From positions 1-64,000 of the forward strand of contig NZ_JAUSSN010000013.1 in NCBI RefSeq assembly GCF_030812335.1: 64,000 bases of DNA, written 5' to 3'. A program made the position numbers and the translations under genes. Source of the DNA: Pseudarthrobacter oxydans (GTDB lineage: Bacteria; Actinomycetota; Actinomycetes; Actinomycetales; Micrococcaceae). The notes below the pieces were generated by a model that made no database searches, was not told the DNA's origin, and worked only from the letters and a program-made list of their open reading frames with translations. Shown one piece after another: positions 1 through 8,551 of this stretch; within the stretch, counting starts at the first letter, position 1; every line of letters starts with the position of its first letter.

Positions 1-95
1 GCCCCGGTGCCGCTGATTGCAGCCAGCTCCGTAACGGACGCCGCGACAGCCGCCAGTGCCGCCCTGCTCTCCGCACTCCACACCGTGCTTTCCAT
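1..95 (-). CDS. Possible 5' end of a minus-strand gene running off the window
   Basis: A minus-strand frame opens with ATG at position 95 and stays open to the window edge, giving about 31 residues that begin MESTVWSAESRAALAAV and are alanine-rich and helical in character. This resembles the N-termini of the DUF222/HNH-endonuclease-like proteins that are abundant in Arthrobacter, but the fragment is too short to assign. No strong ribosome binding site precedes it. A plus-strand frame across the same bases has no better support. Confidence 0.3.
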   Translation of the reverse strand, partial: MESTVWSAESRAALAAVAASVTELAAISGTG

Positions 96-482
96 GCACC
101 CATACCATCACGAGCCACCGACAATAAATGATGAAGTCGGACGCGGTCCAGCGAGACGCCCTGAGGGGCCAAGTTCCGGCCGCCCAGGGTGAAAGTCTTG
201 GATCGACCCTTGAAAAGAGAAGGCCGAACCTCCACGATCTGGAGACCTCGACCCGCACCCCCCGCGCAGAACTCGATCGTGTCGAAGTGATCAATGACTG
301 ATCCTCCTCGTCGGCGCGTTTTGGAACGGGTGCTCTGACGGTACCGCTAGGGCAGGTTCTGCGGGTTGGTCGCTGGACCTTGACGACATGTCGGGCGCCG
401 GAGCCATAATCGGTCTGGGCACCAGAGCGGCGCCGCAGAGAAGAACCGACGGATAGTGCCCCCGGAGCAGAGGAGTCCTCGC
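96..482. other. Intergenic stretch with no supported gene
   Basis: About 390 bases without a convincing coding frame, RNA gene or repeat. The last twenty or so bases hold the ribosome binding site (AGGAGT) of the YciI-like gene that starts at 483. In other actinobacteria the region downstream of priA often carries def/fmt; those genes are not here. Confidence 0.5.
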
Positions 483-824
483 ATGACGAAGTACCTGATC
501 TCGTTCCCCGGTGAGGCCATGGTAGTCCCCGAGGAGGACTTCGAGGCTGTGGTCGAAGCCTCGCACGCCGTCATCGATGAGGCCAAGGCGGCGGGCGTGT
601 ACGTCTTCGGCGGCGGGATCAATGAAGACGTAGACCCGGTGCTCGTGGCCGGTGACGGCACCGTCACCGAGGGAACGTACCCGGGCCACAAGGTGCCTAA
701 CGGCGGCTACACCATTCTCGAGCTGCCCTCGCGGGAGGCGGCACTCGAGTGGGCCGCGAGGATCGCCGTCGCCTGCCGCTGCTCGCAAGAGCTCCGGCAG
801 TTCCAATACGACCCTGCCAGCTGA
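483..824 (+). CDS. YciI/DGPF-like small protein
   Basis: A 113-residue protein that starts MTKYLISFPGE and has the alternating strand/helix pattern of the YCII-related (DGPF) ferredoxin-like fold: an N-terminal beta strand, a helix holding EEDFEAVVEASHAVID, a glycine-rich turn (VFGGGI), and a C-terminal helix (SREAALEWAARIA). Members are often encoded beside extracytoplasmic-function sigma factors or act as small-molecule-binding proteins, but no partner is visible here. ATG at 483 is chosen because AGAGGAGT lies just upstream; a frame opening at 456 has no such signal. It converges on priA. The biochemical role is unknown. Confidence 0.7.
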   Translation: MTKYLISFPGEAMVVPEEDFEAVVEASHAVIDEAKAAGVYVFGGGINEDVDPVLVAGDGTVTEGTYPGHKVPNGGYTILELPSREAALEWAARIAVACRCSQELRQFQYDPAS

Positions 825-852
825 GGAGGGCAACCTCATTCAGAGCCGGTCG

Positions 853-874
853 GCCGCTGCTGGACGTCAGCGGC
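853..874. terminator. Hairpin between converging genes
   Basis: GCCGCTG and CAGCGGC form a 7-bp perfect stem around an 8-base loop, and flanking AGCC/GGCT can extend it. It lies between the stop codons of the YciI-like gene and priA and could end both transcripts. There is no U-run, so this is a weak call. Confidence 0.35.
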
Positions 875-906
875 TGGCTCAGTTCATCACGCTTCGGTTG
901 GGAGTC

Positions 907-3060
907 CTAGAGCACGTCCACGCCGTCGAGCCGCAGCTGGACCGGGTCATCGGTGCGTTTGGCCGCAGCGGCGACCTTGACCGCGCGAAGCACCCGGGTG
1001 ACCTGTGCGGCCTGCCCGTAGGGGATGAACAGCAGCGTCCGGACGTCCTCATCGGCTTTCCCCTGGGATCCTGCCGGTCCGGGGGCGCCTGCCATCACGA
1101 GGGGGGCCGGGCCCGCGGTCCGCAGCACGATCCCCTGCGTGCCCAGCTGCTGTTCGACGGCCTGGCCGAAGTGCCCGACGGCGGTCCGGCCGCCGGTGAT
1201 GGACGCGACCCGGACAGCCGGCGGCAGCTGAAGTTCCTGGCGCAGGGACAGTTCCCGCTGGGCGTAGCCGGCAGGGTCCCAGCGCAGCAGAGCCCCGACG
1301 CCGGCTGCGTCGTCGGCGGTGATGACCACCAGACCGCCGTCACCCGCAGGCCGGACCAGGGCAGCGGCGTTGAACCAGCGCCGGACAGCGTCCTCCCCCG
1401 CCCGCAGGTTCTCACGCCGCAGCAGCGAGTCGCCGTCGAGCAGAAGTGCCGCCGCGTAGCCGCCGGCCGCGACAGGCTCCGCGCCGACCGTGGCCACGAC
1501 CAGGGCTTTGGAATCCGGAACCGTGGCCAGCACCCGGTCCCCGGACGACGTGACGACGGGTTTGCCCGGGAAGGCGCGGCCCAGTTCTTCGGCCGTGCGC
1601 AGAGCCCCGGTGGCGCCCCGCCGGAGCCGGACCCCGTTGCACGTGCCGCAGCGCCAGGCCGGCGCCGGCGTCGAACACCACCGGCACTGCGGCACGGCGG
1701 AGCTCCCGGTGGCCCCGGCGATGGCCAGCGGCCCGCTGCAGGCGGTACAACGCGCCGGTTCCCGGCAGTTGTCGCAGGCAAGCGACGGCGCGTAGCCCGC
1801 CCTCGCCACCTGGACCAGGACCGGGCCCCGTTCAAGCCCGTCCTTGGCGGCGCGCCAGGCGGCGCCCGGCAGCCGGGCAATCCTGGCCAACGGATCATGT
1901 TCGAGTTCGTAGCTGTCCGCGGTGTTCAGCACCCGCGGAACGGTCCGGCGGACGACGGCGCGGTCTGCCTCCACCGGCCACGCCCACCCTGCCTCAACGA
2001 GGCGCTGCGTTTCGGTGCTCCGGGTGTGCCCGGCGAGCAGGCACGCGGCACCCTCCTGCTCGGCGCGCAGCAGCAGGACCTCGCGGGAGTGGGCATAGGG
2101 TGAGCGCTGCTCGATGTGCAGGTCGTCGCCGTCATCCCAGCAGACCACCAGGCCAAGATTGTGGACAGGCGCGTAGGCGGCGGAACGGGTCCCAACGGCG
2201 ACCCCGGCGGCGCCGCTGAGGATGCGCAGGAAACTGCGGTAGCGCGGGGTCTGGCCGTCGTCCGCGGTGAGCCGGGCCACGTCCCCGGCCGGCAGGAGCT
2301 GCAGGAGGGCGGCTTCTACCCGGTCCAGGTCCCGGTAGTCGGGCACGACGACGACGGCGCCGCGGCCGGACAGGCGCACGGCCGCGACCGCCTCGGCAAT
2401 CAGGCGGGGCCAGCCTCCGGGACCGTAACCCTGGAGCGCGCCGAGCACGGCCCGCGGCGACTCCCCGGCATTGAGGCGCTGCAGGAAGGCCGGGCCGTTG
2501 CGGTACGAGGACCAGCTGGAGGCTTCCAGGCCGGCGGGGATGGCCTGCCCCGCCCCGTTGTCGGCCCCGTCCGCGAAGAGGGCCGGATCCAGGACTCCAT
2601 CAGGAGCGAGGTCCTTTTCGAGTTTCGCCATCCGCGGCGGCACGGCGACGCGGAGCACGTCGCTGACGTTGCCGGCGTAACGCGCCGCGACGCGGTAGGC
2701 GAGGTCCGCGACGGAGGCCGTCAGCACCGGGACCGGAGAGACCACCTTGTGCAGCGGGACGAGGGGGTGCCCGGCGTCGGATTCGGCCACCCGTTCGATC
2801 AGGTAGCCGGCCAGTTCCTGGCCGTTGAACTTCACCTTCACCCGCACACCCGGCTGCGCTGCCGCGTCGAGCCCGGCGGGCACGCTGTAGTCGAAGGGCC
2901 GGTCAAGGTGCGGAAGGGAGGACTCGAGCCGCACTCGGGCCACCGGGAGCCGGTCGGCGAGGGGCGGGCCGGGGGCCTCGGCTGCCGAGGCTGGAAAACC
3001 CTGCAGCAGCGACAACTGGAAGGGCTCGTCCGGCGCGGCGGCGCCATGGCTCGGGCTCAT
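907..3060 (-). CDS. priA: Primosomal protein N' (PriA), helicase motifs degenerate
   Basis: A 717-residue PriA-family protein, the factor that reloads the replisome at stalled forks. The N-terminal DNA-binding region (about residues 40-145) is recognisable, and the zinc-binding segment keeps eight cysteines (429, 432, 438, 441, 459, 462, 471, 474). The helicase core is altered: where a Walker A motif is expected (about 205-215) the sequence reads GALQGYGPGG, and the DEAH box is replaced by WDDGDD (308-313). Loss of ATPase motifs is known for actinobacterial PriA, so this is probably a DNA-structure-binding scaffold and not an active helicase. ATG at 3060 is preceded by GGGAGGA. A hairpin separates it from metK upstream. 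The def/fmt genes usually found nearby are absent. Confidence 0.9.
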   Translation of the reverse strand: MSPSHGAAAPDEPFQLSLLQGFPASAAEAPGPPLADRLPVARVRLESSLPHLDRPFDYSVPAGLDAAAQPGVRVKVKFNGQELAGYLIERVAESDAGHPLVPLHKVVSPVPVLTASVADLAYRVAARYAGNVSDVLRVAVPPRMAKLEKDLAPDGVLDPALFADGADNGAGQAIPAGLEASSWSSYRNGPAFLQRLNAGESPRAVLGALQGYGPGGWPRLIAEAVAAVRLSGRGAVVVVPDYRDLDRVEAALLQLLPAGDVARLTADDGQTPRYRSFLRILSGAAGVAVGTRSAAYAPVHNLGLVVCWDDGDDLHIEQRSPYAHSREVLLLRAEQEGAACLLAGHTRSTETQRLVEAGWAWPVEADRAVVRRTVPRVLNTADSYELEHDPLARIARLPGAAWRAAKDGLERGPVLVQVARAGYAPSLACDNCREPARCTACSGPLAIAGATGSSAVPQCRWCSTPAPAWRCGTCNGVRLRRGATGALRTAEELGRAFPGKPVVTSSGDRVLATVPDSKALVVATVGAEPVAAGGYAAALLLDGDSLLRRENLRAGEDAVRRWFNAAALVRPAGDGGLVVITADDAAGVGALLRWDPAGYAQRELSLRQELQLPPAVRVASITGGRTAVGHFGQAVEQQLGTQGIVLRTAGPAPLVMAGAPGPAGSQGKADEDVRTLLFIPYGQAAQVTRVLRAVKVAAAAKRTDDPVQLRLDGVDVL

Positions 3061-3124
3061 CGCGGGTGTCCTCCCTTCAGCAACGGGTCAGTGCCGGCCC
3101 AGGAAGCGCCGGCTCAACAAAGAA

Positions 3125-3156
3125 TAGCCAGGCCGCCGGGATCGGCGGCCTGGCTA
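3125..3156. terminator. Terminator hairpin between metK and priA
   Basis: TAGCCAGGCCGCC and GGCGGCCTGGCTA form a perfect 13-bp stem with a 6-base loop, just downstream of the metK stop codon. It probably ends the mihF-to-metK transcript, so priA would need its own promoter. Confidence 0.7.
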
Positions 3157-3232
3157 CAGCACATCACAGGGCAGTGACATTATTTCGGGACAGCAGTCCA
3201 AGACAGCATCTCCAGACAGGGACAGTGGCGTC

Positions 3233-4468
3233 TCAGGCGTTGAAGAAGGCCTTCAGCGCATCCACACGGTCCAGCCGCTCCCAGGTGAAGTCGGGATCCT
3301 CGCGGCCGAAGTGGCCGTGCGCGGCGGTCTTGGCGTAGATCGGGCGCTTGAGGTCGAGGGCATCGATGATGGCCCGGGGTCGCAGATCGAAGATCTCGGC
3401 GATCGCGGCACTGATCCGGGCGGGATCGACGGTCTCGGTGCCGAAGGTCTCGACGTAGGTTCCCACCGGGCGGGCCTGGCCGATCGCGTAGGCGATCTGG
3501 ATTTCGGCGCGCTTCGCGAGACCGGCAGCAACCACGTTCTTGGCCACCCAGCGCATCGCGTAGGCCGCCGAGCGGTCCACCTTGGACGGGTCCTTGCCGG
3601 AGAAGGCACCGCCGCCGTGGCGGGCCATGCCGCCGTAGGTGTCAACGATGATCTTGCGGCCCGTGAGGCCGGCGTCGCCGACCGGGCCGCCGATGACGAA
3701 GGCACCAGCCGGGTTCAGGATGTTTTTGGCCCGGGAGATGTCCAGGTTGGACAGCGCCATGACCGGGTCGACGACGTGGGCGGCAAGGTCGGCGCGGAGC
3801 TGGTCAAGGCTGGCGCCCTCGGCGTGCTGGCTGGAAATTACGACGGTCTCGACCGAGACGGGCCGGTCGCCGTCGTAGCCGACCGTGACCTGGGTCTTGC
3901 CGTCGGGGCGCAGGTAGGACAGTTCGCCGTTCTTCCGGACTTCGGTGAGCCGTTCGGACAGGCGGTGCGCGAGCCAGATCGGAACCGGCATGTAGGAGGG
4001 GGTCTCGTCGCTGGCGTAGCCGAACATCAGGCCCTGGTCACCGGCGCCCTGGAGGTCGTAGTCGTCCTCCTGGCGACCCTCGCGGGCTTCGAGCGAATTG
4101 AAGACGCCGCCGGCGATGTCGTTGGACTGCTGGCCGATCGAGACGGACACACCGCAGCGGGCGCCGTCGAACCCGTTGGCCGAGGAGTCGTAGCCGATGC
4201 CCAGGATGGTTTCCCGGACGATCTGCGGGATTTCGACGTAGGCGTCGGTCGTGACCTCGCCGGCGACGTGGACCAGCCCGGTGGTGGCCAGCGTCTCCAC
4301 GGCAACCCGGGACTCGGGGTCCTTGGCCAGCAGGGCATCGAGGATCGCATCGCTGATCTGGTCGCAGATCTTGTCGGGATGGCCTTCGGTCACCGACTCG
4401 GACGTGAAGAGCCGGAGCGAAGGGGGCGTGGACCCGTGAAAGTCAGGGATGTGCAGCGGTAAAGTCAC
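3233..4468 (-). CDS. metK: S-adenosylmethionine synthase
   Basis: A 411-residue MetK that makes S-adenosylmethionine from methionine and ATP in the cytoplasm. Diagnostic segments are GHPDK at 29-33 (ATP and metal site), GAGDQGLMFG at 141-150, and the later GGGAFSGKDPSKVDRS motif that contacts phosphates. Length and motif order match the family. The start is GTG at 4468 with AAGG just upstream; TAAGGT ends six bases before the GTG and could alternatively be a -10 box for a leaderless transcript. It is the last gene of a minus-strand group with coaBC, rpoZ, gmk and mihF. The 77-base gap to coaBC allows a separate promoter. Confidence 0.97.
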   Translation of the reverse strand: MTLPLHIPDFHGSTPPSLRLFTSESVTEGHPDKICDQISDAILDALLAKDPESRVAVETLATTGLVHVAGEVTTDAYVEIPQIVRETILGIGYDSSANGFDGARCGVSVSIGQQSNDIAGGVFNSLEAREGRQEDDYDLQGAGDQGLMFGYASDETPSYMPVPIWLAHRLSERLTEVRKNGELSYLRPDGKTQVTVGYDGDRPVSVETVVISSQHAEGASLDQLRADLAAHVVDPVMALSNLDISRAKNILNPAGAFVIGGPVGDAGLTGRKIIVDTYGGMARHGGGAFSGKDPSKVDRSAAYAMRWVAKNVVAAGLAKRAEIQIAYAIGQARPVGTYVETFGTETVDPARISAAIAEIFDLRPRAIIDALDLKRPIYAKTAAHGHFGREDPDFTWERLDRVDALKAFFNA

Positions 4469-4545
4469 TCAACTACCTTACTGGTTGGAAAACGGACGTC
4501 CGGCGGCGTGTGTCCCTGTGCTAAGGAGACGTTGCTTACGCCGTT

Positions 4546-5826
4546 TCAGGCGGGCGGGACAACCCGGCTCAGCTCTGCGCTGATGCGGTCAATCACGGCA
4601 GCCGCAACGTCGGATTTGGAACCCGACGCCTCTTGGGGTTCGGAGCCGGTACGGGAAAGGATGACTACGGAGTTGGTGTCCTCGCCGAAGACCTTGTCCT
4701 GTCCCACGTGGTTGACCACCAGCAGGTCGCAGGCCTTGCGGCGCAGCTTGGCGGCGGCGTAGTCCAGGACGTCGCCGTCCGCGTCGCCCGTCTCGGCCGC
4801 GAACCCGACGATCAGCTGGCGGCGGGAGGCCGCATCCCGGGTCTCGACGAGCTCGCGCAGGATGTCCGGGTTCCGGACCAGCGAGATGACGGGATCGGCG
4901 ACGTCGTCGCGCTTCTTGATTTTCGTCCCGGAGACATCCGCAGGGCGGAAGTCGGCGACGGCGGCGGCCATGATGATGACATCGGAGTCCGCGGCGGCGT
5001 GCAGGGCGGCCTTGCGGAGCTCCAGTGCGGTCTCGACCTTGACCACGTTCACGCCGGCCGGCGGCGGGACGTCCATGTGGGCGGCCAGCAGCCGGACCTT
5101 GGCGCCGGCGTCGCGGGCGGCGGCGGCCAGCGCCACGCCCTGCTTGCCGGAGGAACGGTTGCCGAGGAACCGGACGGGGTCCAGTGGTTCCCGGGTGCCG
5201 CCGGCGCTGATCGTGACGGTGAGCCCGGCCAGCGGACCCCGCGGTGAGGCCAGCAAGGCATCCGACGCCGACAGCGGCGGCGTCGCGGGCACCGACGGGG
5301 CACCGGCGAGAGCCAGTGCCGCTTCGAAGATGGCCTCAGGTTCCGGGAGCCGGCCCGGTCCGGAGTCCGAACCGGTCAGCCGGCCGGAGGCGGGCTCCAG
5401 CACGGTGATGCCCCGGCTGCGGAGCGTCTCGACGTTGGCCTGGGTCGCCGGGTGCTGCCACATCTCGGTGTGCATGGCGGGGGCCATCAGCACCGGGCAG
5501 CCGCCGGCCATCAGGAGCGTATTGCTCAGGAGGTCGTTGGCCTGGCCGGTGGCAGCGCGTGCCAGCAGGTCGGCGGTGGCGGGGGCCACCACGATCAGCT
5601 CGGCTTCGTGGCCGAGGCGGACATGGTTGACCGTGTGCACCTCGTCGAAGACGCTGTTGCTGACCGGATGCCCGGACAGGGCTTCCCACGTGGCGACGCC
5701 GACGAAACGGGTCGCGGCCTCCGTGGGGATGACGGTGACGTCATGGCCTGCTTCAGTAAAAAGCCGGAGGAGCGACGCCACCTTGTAGGCGGCTATCCCT
5801 CCCCCGACTCCGAGGACTATGCGCAC
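4546..5826 (-). CDS. coaBC: Bifunctional phosphopantothenoylcysteine decarboxylase/synthetase
   Basis: A 426-residue coenzyme A biosynthesis enzyme. Residues 1-175 are the FMN-dependent CoaC decarboxylase (GVGGGIAAYK at 6-15, candidate catalytic His68, APAMHTEMW at 115-123). From about residue 200 it is the CoaB synthetase, with SAGGTREPLDPVRFLGNRSS binding CTP and substrate. Together they add cysteine to 4'-phosphopantothenate and then decarboxylate the product. The GTG start at 5826 is supported by GGAGG a few bases upstream. It follows rpoZ by 25 bases, and the rpoZ-coaBC order is common in actinobacteria. Confidence 0.96.
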   Translation of the reverse strand: MRIVLGVGGGIAAYKVASLLRLFTEAGHDVTVIPTEAATRFVGVATWEALSGHPVSNSVFDEVHTVNHVRLGHEAELIVVAPATADLLARAATGQANDLLSNTLLMAGGCPVLMAPAMHTEMWQHPATQANVETLRSRGITVLEPASGRLTGSDSGPGRLPEPEAIFEAALALAGAPSVPATPPLSASDALLASPRGPLAGLTVTISAGGTREPLDPVRFLGNRSSGKQGVALAAAARDAGAKVRLLAAHMDVPPPAGVNVVKVETALELRKAALHAAADSDVIIMAAAVADFRPADVSGTKIKKRDDVADPVISLVRNPDILRELVETRDAASRRQLIVGFAAETGDADGDVLDYAAAKLRRKACDLLVVNHVGQDKVFGEDTNSVVILSRTGSEPQEASGSKSDVAAAVIDRISAELSRVVPPA

Positions 5827-5851
5827 GTGACCTCCGCCTGCGGCTGCGTAA

Positions 5852-6112
5852 TTACTCTGCAGGTTCGATCGGCGTGGAAACGAGCTTGCCTTCGTTGATC
5901 TCGCGCAGCGCGATGGAGAGCGACTTCTCGTTCAGCTTGGTGTCGACCAGCGGGCCGACGTACTCGAACAGGCCCTCGTGCAGCTGGGCGTAGTACGCGT
6001 TGATCTGGCGGGCGCGCTTGGCGCCGAAAATCACCAGTCCGTACTTCGAATCGGCGGCCTTCAGCAGCTCGTCGATCGGCGGGTTGATGATGCCTTCAAG
6101 GTTCGTGGACAC
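5852..6112 (-). CDS. rpoZ: RNA polymerase omega subunit
   Basis: An 86-residue omega subunit, which helps assemble beta-prime into RNA polymerase and affects ppGpp responses in some bacteria. The core PPIDELL...KYGLVIFGAKRARQIN is the conserved omega signature near residues 11-38, and the C-terminal ALREINEGKL is typical. The start is GTG at 6112 with TTGGAGA about six bases upstream. It lies between gmk and coaBC, the usual actinobacterial arrangement. Confidence 0.96.
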   Translation of the reverse strand: MSTNLEGIINPPIDELLKAADSKYGLVIFGAKRARQINAYYAQLHEGLFEYVGPLVDTKLNEKSLSIALREINEGKLVSTPIEPAE

Positions 6113-6151
6113 GAATTCTCCAAATTCTAACGGGCCGATACGTCCCGGCGC

Positions 6152-6724
6152 CTAGCGTGGGTTCGGGGTCAGCCCCATGAGTGAAACTAGCTCGTCCGCT
6201 GCCCGTCGAACGTCATCATTGATGACGGTGTGGTCAAACTCCGGTTCAGCGGCAAGTTCTAGTTTAGCGGTTTCCAGCCTCTGCTGCTGTTCTTCCGCTG
6301 TTTCCGTGCCGCGGCCCACTAGACGGCGGACCATTTCGTCCCAGCTCGGCGGCGCCAGGAAGACAAACTGGGCCTCGGGCACGGCGTGCTTGACCTGCCG
6401 GGCACCCTGCAGGTCGATCTCCAGGAGCACCGAACGGCCGTCGGCGATCGCGGCGTCCACCGTGCTGCGCAGGGTGCCGTAGCGGTTGCGTCCGTGGACC
6501 ACGGCCCACTCCAGGAGTTCGCCGTTCTCGACCAGGGAATCGAACTCCTCGGCTGATTTGAAGAAGTAATGCACGCCGTCGACTTCGCCGGGCCGAGGGG
6601 GCCGGGTGGTCGCCGAGACGGAAAGCCAGACGCCGGGATAGTTGTCCCGGATGTAGGTGGACACGGTGCCTTTGCCAACAGCCGTCGGGCCGGCGAGGAC
6701 TGTCAGTCCCGGTTTCTTGCTCAC
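6152..6724 (-). CDS. gmk: Guanylate kinase
   Basis: A 190-residue kinase that phosphorylates GMP to GDP, feeding nucleotide pools and ppGpp metabolism. The P-loop GPTAVGKGT lies at 12-20 and the GMP-binding segment SATTRPPRPGEVDG follows near residue 40. The length fits the family. The GTG start at 6724 has AAGGA well placed upstream. mihF lies 22 bases upstream, so the two are probably co-transcribed. Confidence 0.97.
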   Translation of the reverse strand: MSKKPGLTVLAGPTAVGKGTVSTYIRDNYPGVWLSVSATTRPPRPGEVDGVHYFFKSAEEFDSLVENGELLEWAVVHGRNRYGTLRSTVDAAIADGRSVLLEIDLQGARQVKHAVPEAQFVFLAPPSWDEMVRRLVGRGTETAEEQQQRLETAKLELAAEPEFDHTVINDDVRRAADELVSLMGLTPNPR

Positions 6725-6746
6725 ATATTCCTTCGTGCGGGGTGGG

Positions 6747-7082
6747 TCAGCGCGGCGGACCGGGCTGTTTGTCGTCTACAAAATCTACCAGCGCCCGGCG
6801 CTGGTGAATTCCCAGGCCACGGACCCGGCGCGACGCCGCGATGCCGAGCTGTTCCATGATGGCCGCGGCCCGCACCCTCCCGATGCCGGGAAGCGCCTCG
6901 AGCAGTTCCACGATCCTCATCCGCGCGATCGCGTCGTCAGTTTCCCCGGCGCTGAGCAGCTCCGAAATGGACAGCTCTCCGGTCTTGAGCCGGTCCTTGG
7001 CGGCGGCCCGGGTGGTCCTGGCGGCGGCGGCCTTGCCCAAGGCGTCGGCACGCTCCTGCGGAGTGAGGGGTCGCAGACTCAC
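6747..7082 (-). CDS. mihF: Mycobacterial-type integration host factor
   Basis: A 111-residue DNA-binding protein of the actinobacterial mIHF family, unrelated to IHF/HU, which bends DNA and shapes the nucleoid. The C-terminal helix-two-turn-helix-like region includes LEALPGIGRVRAAAIMEQLG and RRVRGLGIHQRR. The start is GTG at 7082 (MSLRPLTPQERADALGKAA) because AGGGAGGC lies five bases upstream; the open frame continues to 7346, but that part runs into the spacer repeats and is not protein-like. The mihF-gmk-rpoZ order is typical of actinobacteria. Confidence 0.93.
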   Translation of the reverse strand: MSLRPLTPQERADALGKAAAARTTRAAAKDRLKTGELSISELLSAGETDDAIARMRIVELLEALPGIGRVRAAAIMEQLGIAASRRVRGLGIHQRRALVDFVDDKQPGPPR

Positions 7083-7669
7083 TGAATGCCTCCCTGCATT
7101 GGCGGGCGGACCGCGCAAACGGCCCGGCCGGACGGGCCGAACAGCACCCCGGCCGGTACCGCGGACTTGTCCTGAACCTACCGTCTTGGCGAGGCAGAAA
7201 TCAATGGACAAGTTCGGCGGCGCGGCCACCCGGAACAGACGACGGCGGTGCGGCGGCAGACCAGCAGCGGCCGTGCGACGGCGCCTGGCCCCGGCCATCT
7301 GACACGAATGGCTGCTATTCCGTGCATGACTGCGGCCATCTGACACGAATGGCCGCTATTTTGGCCACCTTAGCGACCACTTGCGTCACATGGGTGCGCC
7401 GAGACGCATGACAGCGGTTCCCCGACTGCCGCCATCTGACACGAATGGCCGCCATTCCGGGCAAGACTGCAGCCATCTGACACATATGGCTGCTATTCCG
7501 GTCACTATGGCGGCCACTTGCGTCACACGGGTGCCCCGTGACTCGTGGTGAGGGCCTTCCGGGTGCCGGGAGCAGCCCGGCGTCCCTGCCCGCCGCCGGA
7601 GTGCCTCGGCCGCTGTGCCCGAGGTGCCCCTGTGGCCCGTGTGCCCGCTGATGCGGACGATGGCCGTGG
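7083..7669. other. 587-base spacer between mihF and pyrF
   Basis: No gene is supported here. The part next to mihF holds its ribosome binding site and probably its promoter. The centre carries a palindromic repeat array (7291-7537). The part next to the pyrF stop codon has no clear structure. The pyr operon is transcribed toward this spacer, so the array may form the 3' end of that transcript. Confidence 0.6.
7291..7537. repeat. Nested palindromic repeat array
   Basis: The 19-base core GCCATCTGACACGAATGGC occurs at 7294-7312, 7335-7353, 7431-7449 and, with small changes, 7472-7490. Copies are spaced 41 bases apart within a pair, and the pair is duplicated at a 137-base offset. Each pair is followed 42 bases after its second core by CCACTTGCGTCACA (7377-7390 and 7514-7527), which on the other strand reads TGTGACGCAAGTGG, a variant of the same motif in inverse orientation. 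The shared element is about TGACRCRARTGGCCGCYAT. Each core is itself a short palindrome (GGCCAT/ATGGCC), and the direct and inverse copies can pair into long hairpins. The function is unknown. Confidence 0.85.
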
Positions 7670-8551
7670 CTACGCCGCGCGCAGCTCCTCGAGGGTCCGC
7701 CGGGCGGCGTCGCGCAGGTCCTGGATCCGGGGACCGGCGCCGAGGATGTCACGGCTGGACGTTCCGAGCACCTGGCCGTAGGCGCTGCCGAAAGTGCGGC
7801 GCAGATCCGCGGCCGTGGCGCCCTGCGCGCCGAGGCCCGGGGCCAGGATCGGGCCTCGCACCGCGGCGAGGTCCAGGTCCAGGTCCGTGAGGGCAGAGCC
7901 GACCGTCGCGCCGACAACGAGGCCGGTGGAACCCAGCTCCCCCGCGTAGCGCTTGTTCTCCGCTGCGGCCGCCCGCACGATCCGGCGGGCCACGGAGTCC
8001 GCGCCGCCGACGTGCTGGACGGACGCGCCCTCCGGGTTGGACGTCAGCGCCAGGACGAAGACGCCGCGGCCGGACTGTGCCGCGAGGTCCAGGGCCGGGC
8101 GGAGTGATTCGAAGCCCAGGTACGGGCTCAGCGTGACCGAGTCGGCGGCCAGGGCCGACCCGTCCCGCAGCCAGGCATCCGCGTAAGCGGCCATGGTGGA
8201 GCCGATGTCGCCGCGCTTGGCGTCGGCGATGGTCAGCACCGAGGCCTCCGCCGCCGCGGCAAGGGTGCGCTCCAGCACGGCCATGCCCTGGGAGCCGTGC
8301 CGCTCGTACAGCGCCACCTGAGGCTTGACCGCGGCAGCGAGCGAAGCCACCGCCTCCAGGACGGTGAGCGAGAACCGCTCCAGCCCGGCGACGTCGTCGT
8401 TCAGTCCCCAACTGCCCAGCAGCGCAGGGTGCGGGTCGATCCCGACGCACAACGGACCGCGGTCCGCCATGGCCAGGCCCAGCCGGGAGCCGAAGGACTC
8501 CCGGCTGGCCAGGCCGCCGGCGCTGCCCTCAGGCATGCCGTCAGCCGGCAT
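7670..8551 (-). CDS. pyrF: Orotidine 5'-phosphate decarboxylase
   Basis: Last step of UMP synthesis, decarboxylating OMP to UMP. The catalytic segment is IADAKRGDIGSTMAAYADAW, with the Asp and Lys of the active site, and the N-terminal substrate region reads LCVGIDPHPALLGSWG. It belongs to the longer type-2 PyrF group common in actinobacteria. Translation could begin at ATG 8551, overlapping the carB stop by 11 bases, or at ATG 8536, four bases after it. I prefer 8551 because GCAGGAAC lies upstream, but the evidence is slight. It is the last gene of the pyr operon. Confidence 0.93.
   Translation of the reverse strand: MPADGMPEGSAGGLASRESFGSRLGLAMADRGPLCVGIDPHPALLGSWGLNDDVAGLERFSLTVLEAVASLAAAVKPQVALYERHGSQGMAVLERTLAAAAEASVLTIADAKRGDIGSTMAAYADAWLRDGSALAADSVTLSPYLGFESLRPALDLAAQSGRGVFVLALTSNPEGASVQHVGGADSVARRIVRAAAAENKRYAGELGSTGLVVGATVGSALTDLDLDLAAVRGPILAPGLGAQGATAADLRRTFGSAYGQVLGTSSRDILGAGPRIQDLRDAARRTLEELRAA

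Noticed and set aside
7..192. A 61-residue plus-strand frame at the left edge
   Set aside because: No ribosome binding site and an unlikely composition; a minus-strand fragment is as plausible.
7291..7537. CRISPR-like array
   Set aside because: Repeats are palindromic, occur in both orientations, and the sequence between them is itself repeated, unlike unique spacers. No cas genes are present.
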